Source: Malachius bipustulatus (taxonomy: Eukaryota; Arthropoda; Insecta; Coleoptera; Melyridae). From it: DNA of 64,000 bases. The position numbers and the translations under genes were made by a program. Positions 11,380-23,762 of this stretch are shown here, in pieces. The stretch's first letter is position 1. Every line of letters begins with the position of its first letter. The stretch spans positions 67,948,186 to 68,012,185 of the forward strand of contig OU342630.1 in the NCBI GenBank assembly GCA_910589415.1, in the 5' to 3' direction. Under the pieces are notes generated by a model. It was not told the origin of the DNA. It did not search any database and saw only the letters and a list, made by a program, of their open reading frames with translations.

Positions 11380-11560
11380 CCACACAAAATGAAAAATTGC
11401 AATTTTAATTCGTTTAAATCTCATAAACTACTCAATTTAAATTGAATATTGAGAATAAATGCAACTGTGAGTACCATTCTTGTTGGACTTTTTAGGCAAT
11501 CGAAAATATATAGGTTTCAGAGATATCAAAGGACACAAAAATCATCCTGTATAGTGTTGG
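11380..11560. repeat. Single arm of the CAGGGTG fold-back family
   Basis: The order 'GCAATTTTAATTCGTTTAAA, TCATAAACTACTC, TAGGCAATCGAAAATATA, CCTGTATA' parallels the right arms of fold-backs at 20437-21262 and 38700-39454 (TTTATAACTCAAAAACTNC, CAGGCAATCTGAAAATG, ACACCCTGTA). No opposite arm is found nearby, so this is a diverged half element. Confidence 0.4.
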
Positions 11561-14500
11561 CACTCGACATGCATCGCGACATCCTAATCTGAGTCTGAAT
11601 ACACGAACGTAATCTAGAAACTGAGTGATTTGGACGTGATGAAAAGTGACTGCAACGATTCCTTTTCAAAATGCTCCAGCAACAACTCCTCTACATAACT
11701 ATGTACTGGACGGGTAATAAAGACTTTCCCTGTGGACACAGTAAGAGTTACTACGGCGTAGGCCTCTCCAGGGAAATGTAGAGTGTCGTAAGTGTCATCA
11801 CATTTGAGAACAATTTACAATCCCTTGGGACAAATGCAAAGGATTTTGAATCCAGCAAACATGTTCTTTCCCTGAGTAACGAATAATAAATCTGGCTCTC
11901 GGAATATTTTCCTATACCTCCTTTAATATAGTGCTTTGATTCATGTGATTCCTGTAAAATTGATCACGTGGAATGTAACTTCCCATGCAGGTCCAAAGTT
12001 ACCGAAATTGTCAAACTATACTACAAAAAAATTTAGAGGTGATAATTATTATGAAAAAATTGTCGGAAATTTTTCAATTGGTCCAAAGAGGTTTTTATAT
12101 TACTTTATACATCGGAAATGGTTTGAAAATGGTTATTTGCAAAATGATGCAAGAAAAACCTATTTTGCTTTTTTTAATGGTAGCTCTCGTCTTTATCAAC
12201 CGATTTCCAAAAGAAAACATTATCTTTAAGCCTATGCTTAGATGGCAACGGAAGGGAAGAATGGGAATCAGCCAAAAACAACATTTCTGGATGAGAGTAG
12301 TTACATCAAAACCCATTCTCAGAATATACGGTGATTCTTTGTAGAAAATGAAGTAACCAAAATCCCACCTATCATTTAATCAGATATATTCATCCTGAAC
12401 ATGCCAAGAAACTTCCTTGACATGTTTGCTTATAAGACAAAGATTCTTGGAGAGCGAAACCTGTAAAAGCGGTCAAAGAAGAGTCAAGCATTTGCTCACC
12501 TCAATATGCACGCAACTTCGCTACGTTACCAAGATCACTGCATCTTTCATTTGGTTTTCCCTTTTATGATTTTCATGACGTAAGTTAGGATCTATTGAGC
12601 ATTAATTATTCTCCCTTGGAAACCGTCGAATTGTTGTTCCACACAAGCGAGTAAGTTTTTGGCATGTTCAAGTGAATGTCTGATTGGACTTGTGCAGTTA
12701 GAATTTTGTTTTAATTTTCACAAGTTCATGCATTTTCCGAGATCTCGAAGGTATTTTAGATACTGGTCACTTTTGATGTCCTGTAAAATTCCTACCGTCT
12801 TCTTTTTTGACAATTGATCGCCTGCTTCTTTCCTCTCCCAAAGGTCTCAGCTTTATGATTTTGGAAACCGGTGGACTAGGAAAGAAGTAACCATTGAAAT
12901 AACCAAAAGGGGTAATTTTCACATTGAGCAAAAAATTTTACAATATTCCAAGATACAATAGATGTAGCAAAATCTTTTGATTATTTTGAAAATTTCTGGG
13001 GGATTACATGGAAATGCAGTTCCTTTTTGTAAGCATTTTTTAGATATGAGTGAATAATCAAAACTAGCTCAAAATTTTGAAAGTGACGTGCAGTGGTTTT
13101 AAAGGTCTGTTATGTCCACTAAATTCTTTATCAATTATTATTGTTAAAGCTACTCTGTGACTTATACTGTAGCTTAACATTTATTCAAGTACGTGATGGT
13201 AAGAATGGGTGAATATGAAGTTTAACGTTACTTTCCAAAATGTCAAAATGTCTTTTGGAAAAGACTTTTGATATGGTAAGGAGACCTGATCCTGTACCTG
13301 AAATTGTGCCTGCATGAATGAAATGTTGAAGAAAAACGATTTGACTTCGCAATCTTGCCTTGTGATTAATAAACTGCGACAATACTTCATGTAAGAAAAA
13401 ATGATCTTATTCCCAAACCTTCACGGCCTGGTTGTAGACCGAAAAAAAAATGGGATGGAGGATGGGGCTATACAATTTATGTTTTGGATCACCATAAAAT
13501 GAAGATAATTGATTACTTACGTAATTAAGTTGAAATAAATCGTTTGGGAAAATTGGCAATAATGTTAAAGAAAAAAAAAAAAATAGTTTTTTTTTCTAAG
13601 TATCTAGGTCTACTAAGTAATTACAAATGGTGATTTCGGTACATTTTCAGTTTTAGCAAAGCGTAGAAATGTTTCGCTTTAAACCTCTTTTGCAATAAAC
13701 GTCGTCGGTGCAAATTGGCGTTTTTCTTGTTGTAATAATTAAATACCTTACAGCTATTTTTTAAGGGTTAATCAATTTTTACAGTAAGACAGATATTATG
13801 TAAATACTCTTTTACAATTGCTAATCAAATTTTAATGCATGAATTCTTCGATTTATAGATGTGTTTTATAGCTATAGTTGACAACATCGTTCGATAATCT
13901 CATCACAACATGAAAACATCTGATTGGGCCGTATAATTTCCAGTATTCAATTGCGTTCCGCGGTGTAATTTTCCACCAATTGAATAAATTGGTAAAACTG
14001 TTCGATAATGAAACATTGAATATTCATAAGACGGATGACGTCGGCTTGGTTTATTATTAACAATCAAACACAAAAAACCTTCCTAAAGATCCTCGACTAT
14101 ATGAAATTGACCAGATGACATGGAATAAGGAATCGGCCAAACAAAAATAATTGCTAGCTATAGAAAAGACGTTTCTAGGTCTTTGGTTATATATAGCAGC
14201 GACCTTGTCAGGGGGTAATTTCGATTATTCGGGTGACAAAATGCTTTCCATACGCATGAAAAGTTCAAGTGGTCAATATTTGATGGAGGCGTTCTTGGGG
14301 TTCCTCATACGATTGGGGAGGCGCTCGGTCTCATGCAGTATTCAAGCGGCCCCGTCATTTAATTAAATAACTCATCTCAACAGTGATAAATATTAAAAGC
14401 TAATTGTGTTCTCTATCGATCCACAAAATGAGATATGGAATATCGATTCACTTTTCAACCTACTTATTTCGATGGTTTATTCCTTCAAGCAAGGCAGTAA

Positions 14501-15690
14501 AAAGGGATGTTTTTTAATGGAATCCGCTTTAACTCATTATTGAAGGGTATACGTTTGCATTAATAATAATAATTATAATAGGCGGAATTAAACGTAAGCG
14601 TAATTATTGTTATAAAATAAAGGCCTGATCTATTAAATCTAATAATTATTGACGTTTTTTTTGTGTGAAAAGCTTATTTATCAAATACAAGAAATATATT
14701 ACAGATGATTCTATTTAGAAAGATCGGTTCGTCCTAGTGCGCATATCGAAGAGCGGGAAGAGATTTCACGGCTGTTTCTTTTATTGGCGAGCTTTACATA
14801 GGTACTCATCAGTTTTCTGCTCGATTATTTTCTCAATTATAGGATTTGAAGAGATGCTTTTATTAGTTTCTAGACGCAGATAATACGGGATAAGTGCCAA
14901 ACGACATAAAACATATTGCTTTGTATTTAAATTTTAAATGGGCCTTAACGTAATTATTTTGTATCATAAATAAAACTACATAAAAGCTTGTTGTAAGTAC
15001 ATACATACAACTATTTTTTAAATGCAAGTAAAATTTCTATCCGACTCTCGTCTTGATAAAGTATTTGGCTTATTCTTATTATATTTTTCAAGAAATATGT
15101 GATTTAGACGATGGAATATGAAAATGACGGCATCAACTTAAAATGTCTACTTCATGGACTAAAACACATAAACATTAGAGCTGTGATATGAAGACTTGTT
15201 TCAAATAGTTATTTTTCGGATTTACATGTTACTTTTCTCTTTAAATAAAGACTATAAATGATTCATTGGCGCGCTATTAATATGAATTTTATAATTTTTA
15301 TCTGTTTGCTCAATCTTATTTATCTGTTAACTTTAATGTGGGGGAGTTATAGTAAGAAAATCGGCCAAGAAAAATTAAGTACATTTTTATATATTTTTTT
15401 TAATAATGCCCAATGTACTTGAGCAGCCACTTGACTCAAGTTGAAAATTGTTATTAACAAAAATTATAACAAGTTGAAAAAATGCGTTTATAGCAAGTTT
15501 GCTAGAATGTGAAAAATTCATGAAGACGCAGTGAAAAAGAAAAAAAATAAAATCCGTTTCAAAATTGGTGCATGGGTGAATAATTACCTACTAAGAAAAA
15601 AGGAAACCAACTGGAATTTAGATAAGCTTTGGCACCAGAGAGGCATTATTTACAATACAAACACTTACAGAATGATGTCGAGATGTCAAC
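11561..15690. other. Intronic stretch without recognised genes
   Basis: AT-rich sequence of CaMKII intron. Short ORFs (for example 11936-12344, 14151-14366) have no recognisable domain. Nothing here could be assigned to a known element. Confidence 0.5.
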
Positions 15691-15934
15691 CATACATATG
15701 TCTGTATAGTTCATCTTGAAAAAGCCTTCGACAGGATACAGCATAGAAGACTGATAGACGTATTACAAAACACTAATGAAGATGTGGGAATCATTGCCAA
15801 TTAGCATCGATACTAGAAAGCCATAATACGAAGAGACCATCAAAGTCAAGAGAAATACCTATAAGACGAGGAGTACCCTCTACTTTTTAATAAATGCTCG
15901 GAAGAGATGTTTAAGGAAGCAGTAAAAGACATGG

Positions 15935-16307
15935 CGAACAATTCCGAGTTCCGACATCGAAACTTATGGACACCCATGATGGATCGTTTGAAGGTCCGGT
16001 CGAACGTAGCGAGATGATATCGCCGTCGACCGATGACCTTAACGATTTGCAAGGGCTCGTGCGACGATCGACCCGAAAGTCGACCGCCTAGTAAAGTCAC
16101 ATTGTTTTGAGCCTTTCGACCCACGGAACTCCTAGAAGTATCGTTGCCACCTTTGTCTAGAAAGGATACGGCCTTAGAGGCGTTCAGGCATAATCCCACG
16201 GATGGTAGCTTCGCACCACCGCTCGCGCGAGCGAGTGCATGAATCAAATGTCCGAACCTGAGGTTCCTCTCGTACTGAGCAGGATTACTATCGCAACGAC
16301 GAGTCAT

Positions 16308-16344
<37 letters not shown>
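15935..16344 (-). rRNA. 28S rRNA 3'-domain fragment (relic)
   Basis: On the minus strand the sequence reads TTAGACCGTCGTGAGACAGG at its upstream end, then GTTTTACCCTACTGATGAC, GCTCAGTACGAGAGGAACCTC, GGTTCGGACATTTGATTCATG, GAAGCTACCATCCGTGGGAT and TATGCCTGAACGCCTCTAAGG. These are highly conserved segments downstream of the sarcin-ricin region near the 3' end of eukaryotic 28S rRNA. The downstream part (15950-16100) is probably the last variable region. The upstream boundary is sharp at about 16344; the other is uncertain. It is a dispersed fragment, not a working rRNA gene. Confidence 0.9.
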
Positions 16345-16840
16345 TAAGGGTTTCAGACCTTGGTTGATCGCACCACCCAATACTGTGAGAGAAATGAAAT
16401 CGCTCTGAACACAAAAAAGACAAAAATCATGATTATCAGTAAGAACAAAATTGAAGACGGAAAAATCTACGATAAAGGAACACCCTTAGAGAGAGTACCC
16501 AAATACAACTATGGACTTGGGATGCGAGCTAAATGAACAATGGGATCGAAGTCTTGAAATCAAACGACGCATTGAAATCGCCAGAAATGCTTTAACAAGA
16601 TGAAGACAATACTTTGCAACGGGAAGTTGAGAATAGAAGTTAGAACTATAATAGTACCTACAGAGATGTTACATATTCTCAATCCTATTATATGGAGCTG
16701 AATCCTGGACAATTACGGACAAAATCTAAAAAAAAAAAACGGCTTTTGAGATGTGGTGTTAAAAAGAAGAATGTAGAAAGTGCCGTGGACACAACATGTA
16801 AAACAAACACGGAAATAATAAAAAGGATGAAAAAGTAGAG

Positions 16841-16852
16841 AGAGAGAGAGAT
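16841..16852. repeat. (AG)n microsatellite
   Basis: Short run of GAGAGAGAGAGA within the LINE relic. Confidence 0.6.
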
Positions 16853-17824
16853 AATCACCACTATGAGGAGGAGGAAAATGAGCTACTTTGGTCATATACT
16901 GAGCAACGAGAAATAAGAGTTGATGCGACTGGCCATAACAGGGGAAGGTGTAGGGAAGAAGAGGACCGGGAAGACGACGTACGTCCTGGGTGAAAAATTT
17001 TAGACAATGGAGCGGAAAAACAGCTTTAGAACTCTTCAGGACAGCAGCAGATAAATTAAAATGGGCCATGATGATCGCCAATGTCCTTAGAGAATCAAGC
17101 ACGCTAAAAAAAATCAAAATAATGTCATACTTTGTTCTTTTTACAAAAATTGCCATTTTGAGAATTAAAAAGGTCAGGTGACTGCTCATGTCATCATTTT
17201 TAATGCAACAACTAATAGCAAAAACCGATTGGTAAAAAATCCCATATTGCTTGTTTCATGTGCACACTGTAATATGAGTGTAGGAACCAGAATAAAGGGG
17301 ACTTCTTTATTATCTTCTATAAGGTAGAATAATTACTTATTCTTAGGAAAAAAAAGTCTTAATGAACCCGTTTTCTAAAATGGGAATTAACGGAGCTACA
17401 GGTTGTACAATCTTAAAAAAAAATTTGTACCTACAGGTAATTCCCAAACGGCTTAATATTTTTTTATGAATTTTTTTGTGTCGTTTTTATATAATTAGTC
17501 TAATATTGTATAGCAATAAATACTTGCGTGTAACTTGAAGCATGGACGTATGGTAGACAGGGCTTTAACCTTGCCACCCCCCTCCAATTTTTACGTCACT
17601 AAATCAATTTTAGTTTTGGCATATTTTCCCAAAAGCTCGACATTTCTAATACAAAAAGTGGATAAGGTTTGTTATGTAAATTCTAAACCGTTTTTGAGGT
17701 ATGTACAATTAAAAAGGTGGAAGTTAAGTAATATTGATGTAAAATAATCACTCGCTGGCGAAGCCATCTCGTGGAAATCTTCTCAAAATTGAGCTCAGAA
17801 CGCTAAGTGGCTAAGTTGGAAGTC

Positions 17825-18181
17825 CAGAGTTGGAAGTATAAAAAAAAGATACTTCTCAGTATCTAAGATAGAAGATATTACATAATATCTTGTATCTAGA
17901 TACCTACTCTTTCATTTAATGGAAAATATCTAAACTTGAAAAGATACTTTTTGAAAATATTCTGTATCTTGTATTTATTTTAAATCATATAAATCTACTT
18001 AAATACTTTTAGCTCGACTTTTAGTAATGTGGGAAGTATCTAAGATAGATTTAGAAGCATCTTGTATCTAAGGTAATTTTGATACTTTGTATCTTTTTCT
18101 AAATGCATCTTAAGATACTTGTTAGAAAGTATCTAGTATTTTGTATTTTAGATACTTTTCAAAGTATCTTTCCCAGCTCTG
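17825..18181. mobile_element. hAT-type MITE
   Basis: The left end CAGAGTTGGAAGTAT and the right end complement CAGAGCTGGGAAAGATAC are imperfect terminal inverted repeats of the hAT CAGNGNTGG type. The interior is built from many AGATAC/GTATCT repeats in both orientations, typical of hAT subterminal binding motifs. Length is 357 bp with no coding capacity. A perfect 8-bp target duplication is not seen; the flanks share only GTC. Confidence 0.65.
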
Positions 18182-18441
18182 CCCCCGTCAAAGCTGTAAA
18201 TTTTTCTTAAAGCCGATAAAATTAACGAAAGACGCCTATAACTTTTTGTCTCTCTCGAATATCTTAATTGTACTTCAAAAACTGCTGAGCATTTCCAAAC
18301 AAACCTTATGCACTTTTTGTACCAGAAATGCTTTGCTTTTGGAAAAATATGTCAAAACCAAAATTTATCCAAATTTATGGGGTATCCAAATTTGGGGTAA
18401 AAACTTGGACCTCTGATTACCATACGACACTGGTTCAAATT

Positions 18442-18457
18442 ACACACACACACACAC
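18442..18457. repeat. (AC)n microsatellite
   Basis: ACACACACACACACAC run next to AT-rich intron sequence. Confidence 0.8.
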
Positions 18458-18989
18458 GTAATTATTGCTGGAATATTAGAGTACTTAATTAATCAAAAAC
18501 GACACAAAAAAATTGCATGAAATAAATCAAGCCGTTTGGGAGTTATACAAAAATGTAATTTTTTTATAATGTAGCACAACACCCTTAAGTGAATTTGAAT
18601 ACCTTTGAAGTGTGTCCCCTTAATTCTGGCACACCCTGTATTTATGTATAACAATTACTAAGCATTTTTCTTTAAACTACCTTTCTGTCGTCTACGCCTG
18701 CTTTACCTCCTCTTCATTGAATATTCATCATCTCTACTACTGCCAGTTTTTGCAGTTAATTTATTCTGTTTATGATTTGGATTTTTCACTTCTTTCAACA
18801 TGCATATTGTATTTCATTCTCTAATATTTCTTCATCATCCGACTTGTGTTTAGAACACGGTCTTAGAATTTTGGATATTCCTGTCAACAAATTTATGCTC
18901 CGAGTCTTTCAATTATTATTCTCTCTTTATCCACATGTCTAATTTCGGTGATTTGAGCAGACCGGCCTTTGAAAGCTTCGTTAAAGTAT

Positions 18990-20090
18990 CCAAGTAAGTA
19001 TCAAAATAGAAACAAGCTTCTCTCGCGATCTCAAGTGCTATTAACACCACACCTTCGGCGACTATGGAAATCCTGCTGGACTTACCACCTCTCCAAATTT
19101 ATTTGGAGAGAGAGGCCAGATGCACTACATATAAAGGCTGCAGATGGCAAGAATGTCAAAGGCCAAGGCTTATAACTTGGAGCCAACCAGGTTATTGGAT
19201 GACACAGAAAGTGACAGTCTATACTGGTTATGCTCTCGGACATAATGCCTAAGACCATGCGTATAATGCCCTTCTCCCGTTCTCCCGGGAAGAGACGCGT
19301 GGGAGGACAACAGAAATGAACTCCTCTAACAGCAGATTTCAGATGGTATACCGATGTATCCAAGATATCCACAGGAATTGGAGCTGGGGTGTGTAACGCT
19401 GTCTCGAAGAAGAGAGTCTTCTCGAGCCTGAGCCTTTACGCAACAACTTTTCAGGCCGAAATCTATGCCATAAAACTCTGTTCGCAGACAGGAAAGAATT
19501 CACTGCCAACGCAGATCTTAAAGTTATCTTCAGACAGCCAAGCGGCTTTAAAAGCCCTTAGAAAAAAAGCCCTCCCGGCATTGCAAGTCTAAGTTGGTCT
19601 GGAAGTGTCATTTAACTCTGATGCCCTAATAGCAAGAAGCAACAGAGCAACTTGATCTAGATTCCGGCCCATGCTGCATATGGAGAGAATGAATTTGTCT
19701 CTCTGGGTAAGAAGAAAACTTTTAGCATATCACCGACTATTACCAAAACAGCAACACGAAACTGGGCTGAGAGGAAAGCCCTCCAGCACGGGCAAAACTT
19801 ACCAAGATTGGACTATTTGAAAGCCTTTATACAGAGCACGTCGAAAAAAATACCAAAGAACTATTGGAGCTTAACAGAAAAGAACTGAGAGCCTTAATAG
19901 GCCTATTATACTGGGTACTACTAGCTGAACCCTCATCTGCACAGGATGACCCAGACTACAAACCTTCGGGAGAAACTTTCTAACACCAAATAACCCGATG
20001 GCTACACTACCAATAGCCAAGATAATCAGCTTTCTCAAAGAGACTGGCCTGATGGGGGTTAATAATGTAGCACTTCGGTCGCAGTGGAGG
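18990..20090 (+). pseudogene. LINE relic with RNase H domain
   Basis: The + strand starts with SSAINTTPSATMEILLDLPP and LEREARCTTYK (19030-19135), the segment between RT and RNase H in I/R1/Loa-type elements. RNase H follows as STGIGAGVCNAVSKK (about 19365-19400), SLYATTFQAEIYAIKLC (19434-19485) and SSDSQAALKAL (19530-19560). A decayed WIPGH region lies near 19660, and LNRKELRALIGLLYW (19870-19915) corresponds to the post-RNase-H region. Stops and shifts interrupt it, so it is inactive. The 3' end is probably near 20090. Confidence 0.7.
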
Positions 20091-20436
20091 TGTTACAATG
20101 ATCCATTCACGACAAATCTAAATCTAAGTATCAAAAATATTCCAGATCGATGTTCTGGATTCGTCCACCGTTATTAATCCTCTAGTGTTTAATTTTCTTC
20201 TTCCTTCTTCATTCGACATGTCTGTCATTCAATAAATTTGACAGTTCGCGATTATTGATTGCAAATGATTGGTAGCCAATCAAGACCTTTCATTCTCATT
20301 CTGTCTACTGTACCTCCCTTTGAGGGAGATAAAGTATATTACATAATTAAAAATTGTAAAAAATGTGACTGTTCTAGAACAATCGTAGAATAAAATTATG
20401 TATTATACATATATTGTTATTATATATTGTATTATA

Positions 20437-21262
20437 CAGGGTGGGCCACGGTATACGAAACGGAAGATTATGGCCGTGTCTCTGGATTTTAGGATCTTTT
20501 TATTTTTGGAGTGGATAGAGACCCGGCAGAGGTACGTTTTAAAATTATATTCATAATGTACAGGGTGTCCCAAGAGCATGAAACATATCAAAGTTATGTT
20601 TTTTTAAATGGAATGCTCCTATGTTATTGCATTTTTAGATTGTCTGAAAAGAGAAAATAAGATTGGCTTTTACAGTTGGTGCTTAAATTCAGAAGTTTTT
20701 GAGTTATAAACAAGTGAAAATCGTCATTTTTCAAGTTCATGGCCCTGTACAACGAAAACGGCTGAAGATAGAGGAAAACGGCTTACATGTCCCTATTTTA
20801 ACTTTTCATGTACTATCCTACGATGTAGATGAAATGTTTATACAGGGTAATAAAAAATTTGAAAAATTCTGAGATTTCTCCACGCGTCGCCAAATAAAAA
20901 AATCAAAGAAAGCACAAATGTTTCTATACCATAGGATAGTACATAAAAAGTTAAAATAGGGACATGTAAGCCGTTTTTCATATCTTCAGCCTTTTTCGTT
21001 GTACAGGGCCTTGAACTTGAAAAATGTCGATTTTCACTTGTTTATAACTCAAAAACTTCTGAATTTAAACACCAACTGTAAAAGCCAATCTTATTATCTA
21101 CATAACTTTAATATGTTTTATGCTTTTGGGACACCCTGTACATTATGAATATAATTTTAAAACGTACCTCTGCCGAGTCTCTATCCACTCCAAAAATAAA
21201 AAGATCCTAAAATCCAGAGACACGGACATAATCTTCCGTTTCGTATACCGTGGCCCACCCTG
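20437..21262. mobile_element. Long fold-back, CAGGGTG type (A)
   Basis: Ends are CAGGGTGGGCCACGGTATAC and its complement, flanked on both sides by TATA (20433-20436, 21263-21266). Arms of about 400 bp are nearly complementary to the centre near 20850. Within each arm a second, inward CAGGGTGTCCCAA motif is present (about 20569 and its complement near 21128). The arms contain the core GAGTTATAAACAAGTGAAAATC shared with the elements at 22417 and 38700. No coding capacity; both strands show the same 60-residue ORF because the arms are inverted copies. Confidence 0.85.
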
Positions 21263-21951
21263 TATATTATATTATATATTGTATTATATAAAATATTTAA
21301 AGAGAAAACGTTTGTACGTAATGCATTGGGCCTTTATTTCTACAACTATTACGTTTACCCAATAGAGAAAGGGATATTGTTTACAGCTCTAATAATAAGA
21401 TCGAATCCAAATTTAATTTTGCGGGTTGATGAGACTCTTTATGTTTTGCGATAATGGTCGCTTTTACTTCCAGAAATTACTCCATTGAATATTGTAGACA
21501 ATCAGCTGATTGCCATTGTGCAGAATGTCATATAAAAGGAAATATTTTGTCGTTATTAATGTCTCGTTGCTTCGCTACTAAGAAATTATTAAATAGTCAG
21601 CAGCGTACCTAACTACAAACTTACAAACTAATGTTTAATAATCAGAGAACGTCTTATTCGTAATCGTAGCAGAGAAATCTGTAGAATATAAAGAGAATTA
21701 GAAATAGAAATAGAATAGGATAACAAGAATATGATACTATAACTATAATACTTCTACTGACTAACATTCAAATACATTCTCATCATAACAAAGTATTCGT
21801 AACACTTTTTAATATTCTTGATTATTTCACGCCTTCATTGTTATTTGATTTGCAGATGCATCTTGGATTTTTTCTGCATTTCTTATTACTTGCTTATTAT
21901 TGGATACCTAATCATTATGAATTGCTAATGAAATATTTTCTTTTTTTCCAG

Positions 21952-22006
21952 TGAGGTTACACGACAGTATACAGGAAGAAAATTTTCATTATTTAGTATT
22001 TGATTT
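21952..22006 (+). CDS. CaMKII: CaMKII exon: N-lobe strand to hinge
   Basis: This 55-bp exon follows a strong CTTTTTTTCCAG acceptor and is followed by GTAAGT. It begins with TG of a Val codon and ends with TT of a Leu codon, encoding VRLHDSIQEENFHYLVFDL. The VFDL block is the hinge after the gatekeeper. The phase matches both neighbours. It is a micro-sized exon isolated by 12.5 kb upstream and 30.4 kb downstream, and it lies between two related fold-back elements. Confidence 0.96.
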
Positions 22007-22079
22007 GTAAGTATTTGCAAATTAATTACATTTATTTGTTTTTTTCCATTAAACCTTAGATTAAAGTAAACTCTCCCAG

Positions 22080-22412
22080 TATGTGCGAATAAGTGATTTC
22101 CTCAACCTTCGTACTAGTACGAAAGGGACGTGATACAGTTAAGTATATCTTTGTGAAAATCAGTAACCTTTAGCTGATTGTCGGTCAATGGTGGGGGCCA
22201 GCCGCCGACCTGAGCATATATCTTGTTGCGTGAATACCGCCCCGGATCCCGGGGGTGATTAAGCCGGTCAATTGAATAAAACTCCAATCTCGATCTCCTC
22301 ATCAAGCTTGTGATTGCATCTTCGATAACTGGTCGATGTACAGTCGTCAGAGAATTTTCACAACGATTTTCGCTACGTATTCTATGATGTGGAGCTAGTC
22401 TATACCTACTAA
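22080..22412 (-). other. Unidentified GC-richer block with 101-aa ORF
   Basis: A block of clearly higher GC than its surroundings starts 75 bp after a kinase exon. The minus strand has an open frame at 22419-22114 with RPVIEDAITSLMRRSR and YSRNKIYAQVGGWPPPLTD. A perfect palindrome CTTCGTACTAGTACGAAAG-like (about 22107-22125) and GGATCCCGGGG lie inside. I do not recognise the protein or an rRNA match. It may be a fragment of an element or of a repeat derived from another genomic region. Confidence 0.4.
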
Positions 22413-22416
22413 TGTA

Positions 22417-23129
22417 CATGGTGTTGAAAAAGTCCCGGTACTCCCAATAAATCTTTAAATTTTGAGTTTTGAAAAAAAACGATCAATTTTATATTTCTAT
22501 TATTCACTTTCTATCGATGTAAGAAATTTTATACAGGGTGTTCCTTGGCTCAGTAATGAGAACATTGTGTATTTTTTTTAATTGGACAGCCTGTATATTA
22601 TTGGATTTTCAAATTTTCTGAGAAAGTACAATGAGAATTGTTTTTACAGTTGCAGTTAGAGTAGGTTATGAGTTATAAACAAGTGAAAATCGCTTTTTTT
22701 AAGTGGTGTACATCGGAAACGGCTACAAATATCGCAAAATAACTTTTCTTATCTTAACATTTCACAAGAATATCCTACTAATGTGGTTTAAATTTAAAAA
22801 AAGGGCGATAGAAATTATTAGCACAACTTTGAAAATTTACATTTACGTTTTTCATTTGTTTATAACTCAAAAACTACTCATTTTAACGTGCAAATTTAAA
22901 AACCATTCTTATTGCAATTTCTCGGGAAATAAGAAAATACAATAACTTACAGGGTGTCCTTTTTATAAAACATAGACAATGTCGTCATTACTGAGTGAAG
23001 GAATATTTTTTTTTACATCGATAGAAAGTAGGTAAATTAAATATTGACTTGTTTTTTAAAATTTTTCAGAACTCAGAATTTAAGGAGTTATTGGGGGTAC
23101 GGAATTCTCGGGACTTTTTCAACACCCTG
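22417..23129. mobile_element. Long fold-back, CAGGGTG type (A, diverged)
   Basis: The left end C(A)TGGTGTTGAAAAAGTCCCG and the right end CGGGACTTTTTCAACACCCTG are inverted copies; the right flank is TATA, the left flank TGTA. A second pair of inward CAGGGTGTCC-type motifs lies at about 22535 and 22955, with CTCAGTAATGA / TCATTACTGAG next to them. The arms contain GAGTTATAAACAAGTGAAAA and its complement. About 713 bp, non-coding. It is older than the copies at 32150 and 33614. Confidence 0.75.
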
Positions 23130-23762
23130 TATAAAATCGTTAGGTAACTTCCAGGTAACCCATCCAGCTCCACCTCAAACCGCTTCACACATGCAGAAAG
23201 TTGAATTTTGGCATACAAATTGCTTTACATTTTATGGTGTATAGACATCCCTCGATAAGGAAGGATTTAAGTTTTTAGGTAGAAAGTAATTTTTAACACT
23301 TGTGAGGGAAACTTCGAATAAATTTGGGTAATTGGTTTTTAATTTCTATCTTCGTAAGTTCAGCTTATACTTTTATATCGCCATACAATCCAAATACCAT
23401 CAGCAGTAGCACTGTGTCGGTATGCTCATTGAACGTTGTACTTTTCACCCAGAAGACCATGGTCGAGTCCGTTCAGGGACTCGCTGTCGGTTAAAAAAAT
23501 TAATTCTAAAATTGTTGCTTGGTCATGTAATTTTAAACTTTATACAGGGTCTATATACAGGTTATATATGGCCTACGGTTTCAATGATTTCCAGCAAGGT
23601 AGGTATCATGGATGTAATAGTGTGGCTGCATGGTAGGATTTAACTCTAATGGGAAGTAAGACTTGATGCTTCACCGGCAAGGATTCGTCAAGTAATTTAT
23701 TGAATCAAATTAATTAAAAGTGAAGTTCTGAAATAAAAATAACCCTAAAATTCGTTTACAGA

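Larger units (their letters stand above)
15700..17130 (+). pseudogene. Degenerate RTE/Jockey-type LINE, ORF2 relic
   Basis: The + strand carries RT motif A as LEKAFDRIQHRRLIDVLQNT (15717-15775), then a CSEEMFKEAVKDMA segment at about 15896-15937. After an antisense 28S rRNA block it resumes with NEIALNTKKTKIMIISKN (16396-16450), LLYGAESWTITDK (16680-16725), MSYFGHILSNE (16878-16910) and, at the end, RQWSGKTALELFRTAADKLK (17003-17060) with MMIANVL. These are the ordered blocks of the RT thumb and C-terminal domain of a common insect LINE. Stops and shifts are many. The YADD active-site block expected between the first and second half is missing and replaced by the rRNA piece. Confidence 0.75.
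9430..21951 (+). other. CaMKII: CaMKII intron, 12.5 kb
   Basis: Begins GTGAGT and ends TTTTTTTCCAG. It holds the Penelope-like, LINE, 28S, hAT and fold-back sequences listed separately. The rest is AT-rich with no further exon that I can recognise. Confidence 0.85.

Noticed and set aside
15846..16334. 162-aa minus ORF as a protein gene
   Set aside because: It is the 28S rRNA fragment translated.
16713..17189. 158-aa minus ORF
   Set aside because: It lies antisense to the C-terminal part of the LINE on the + strand.
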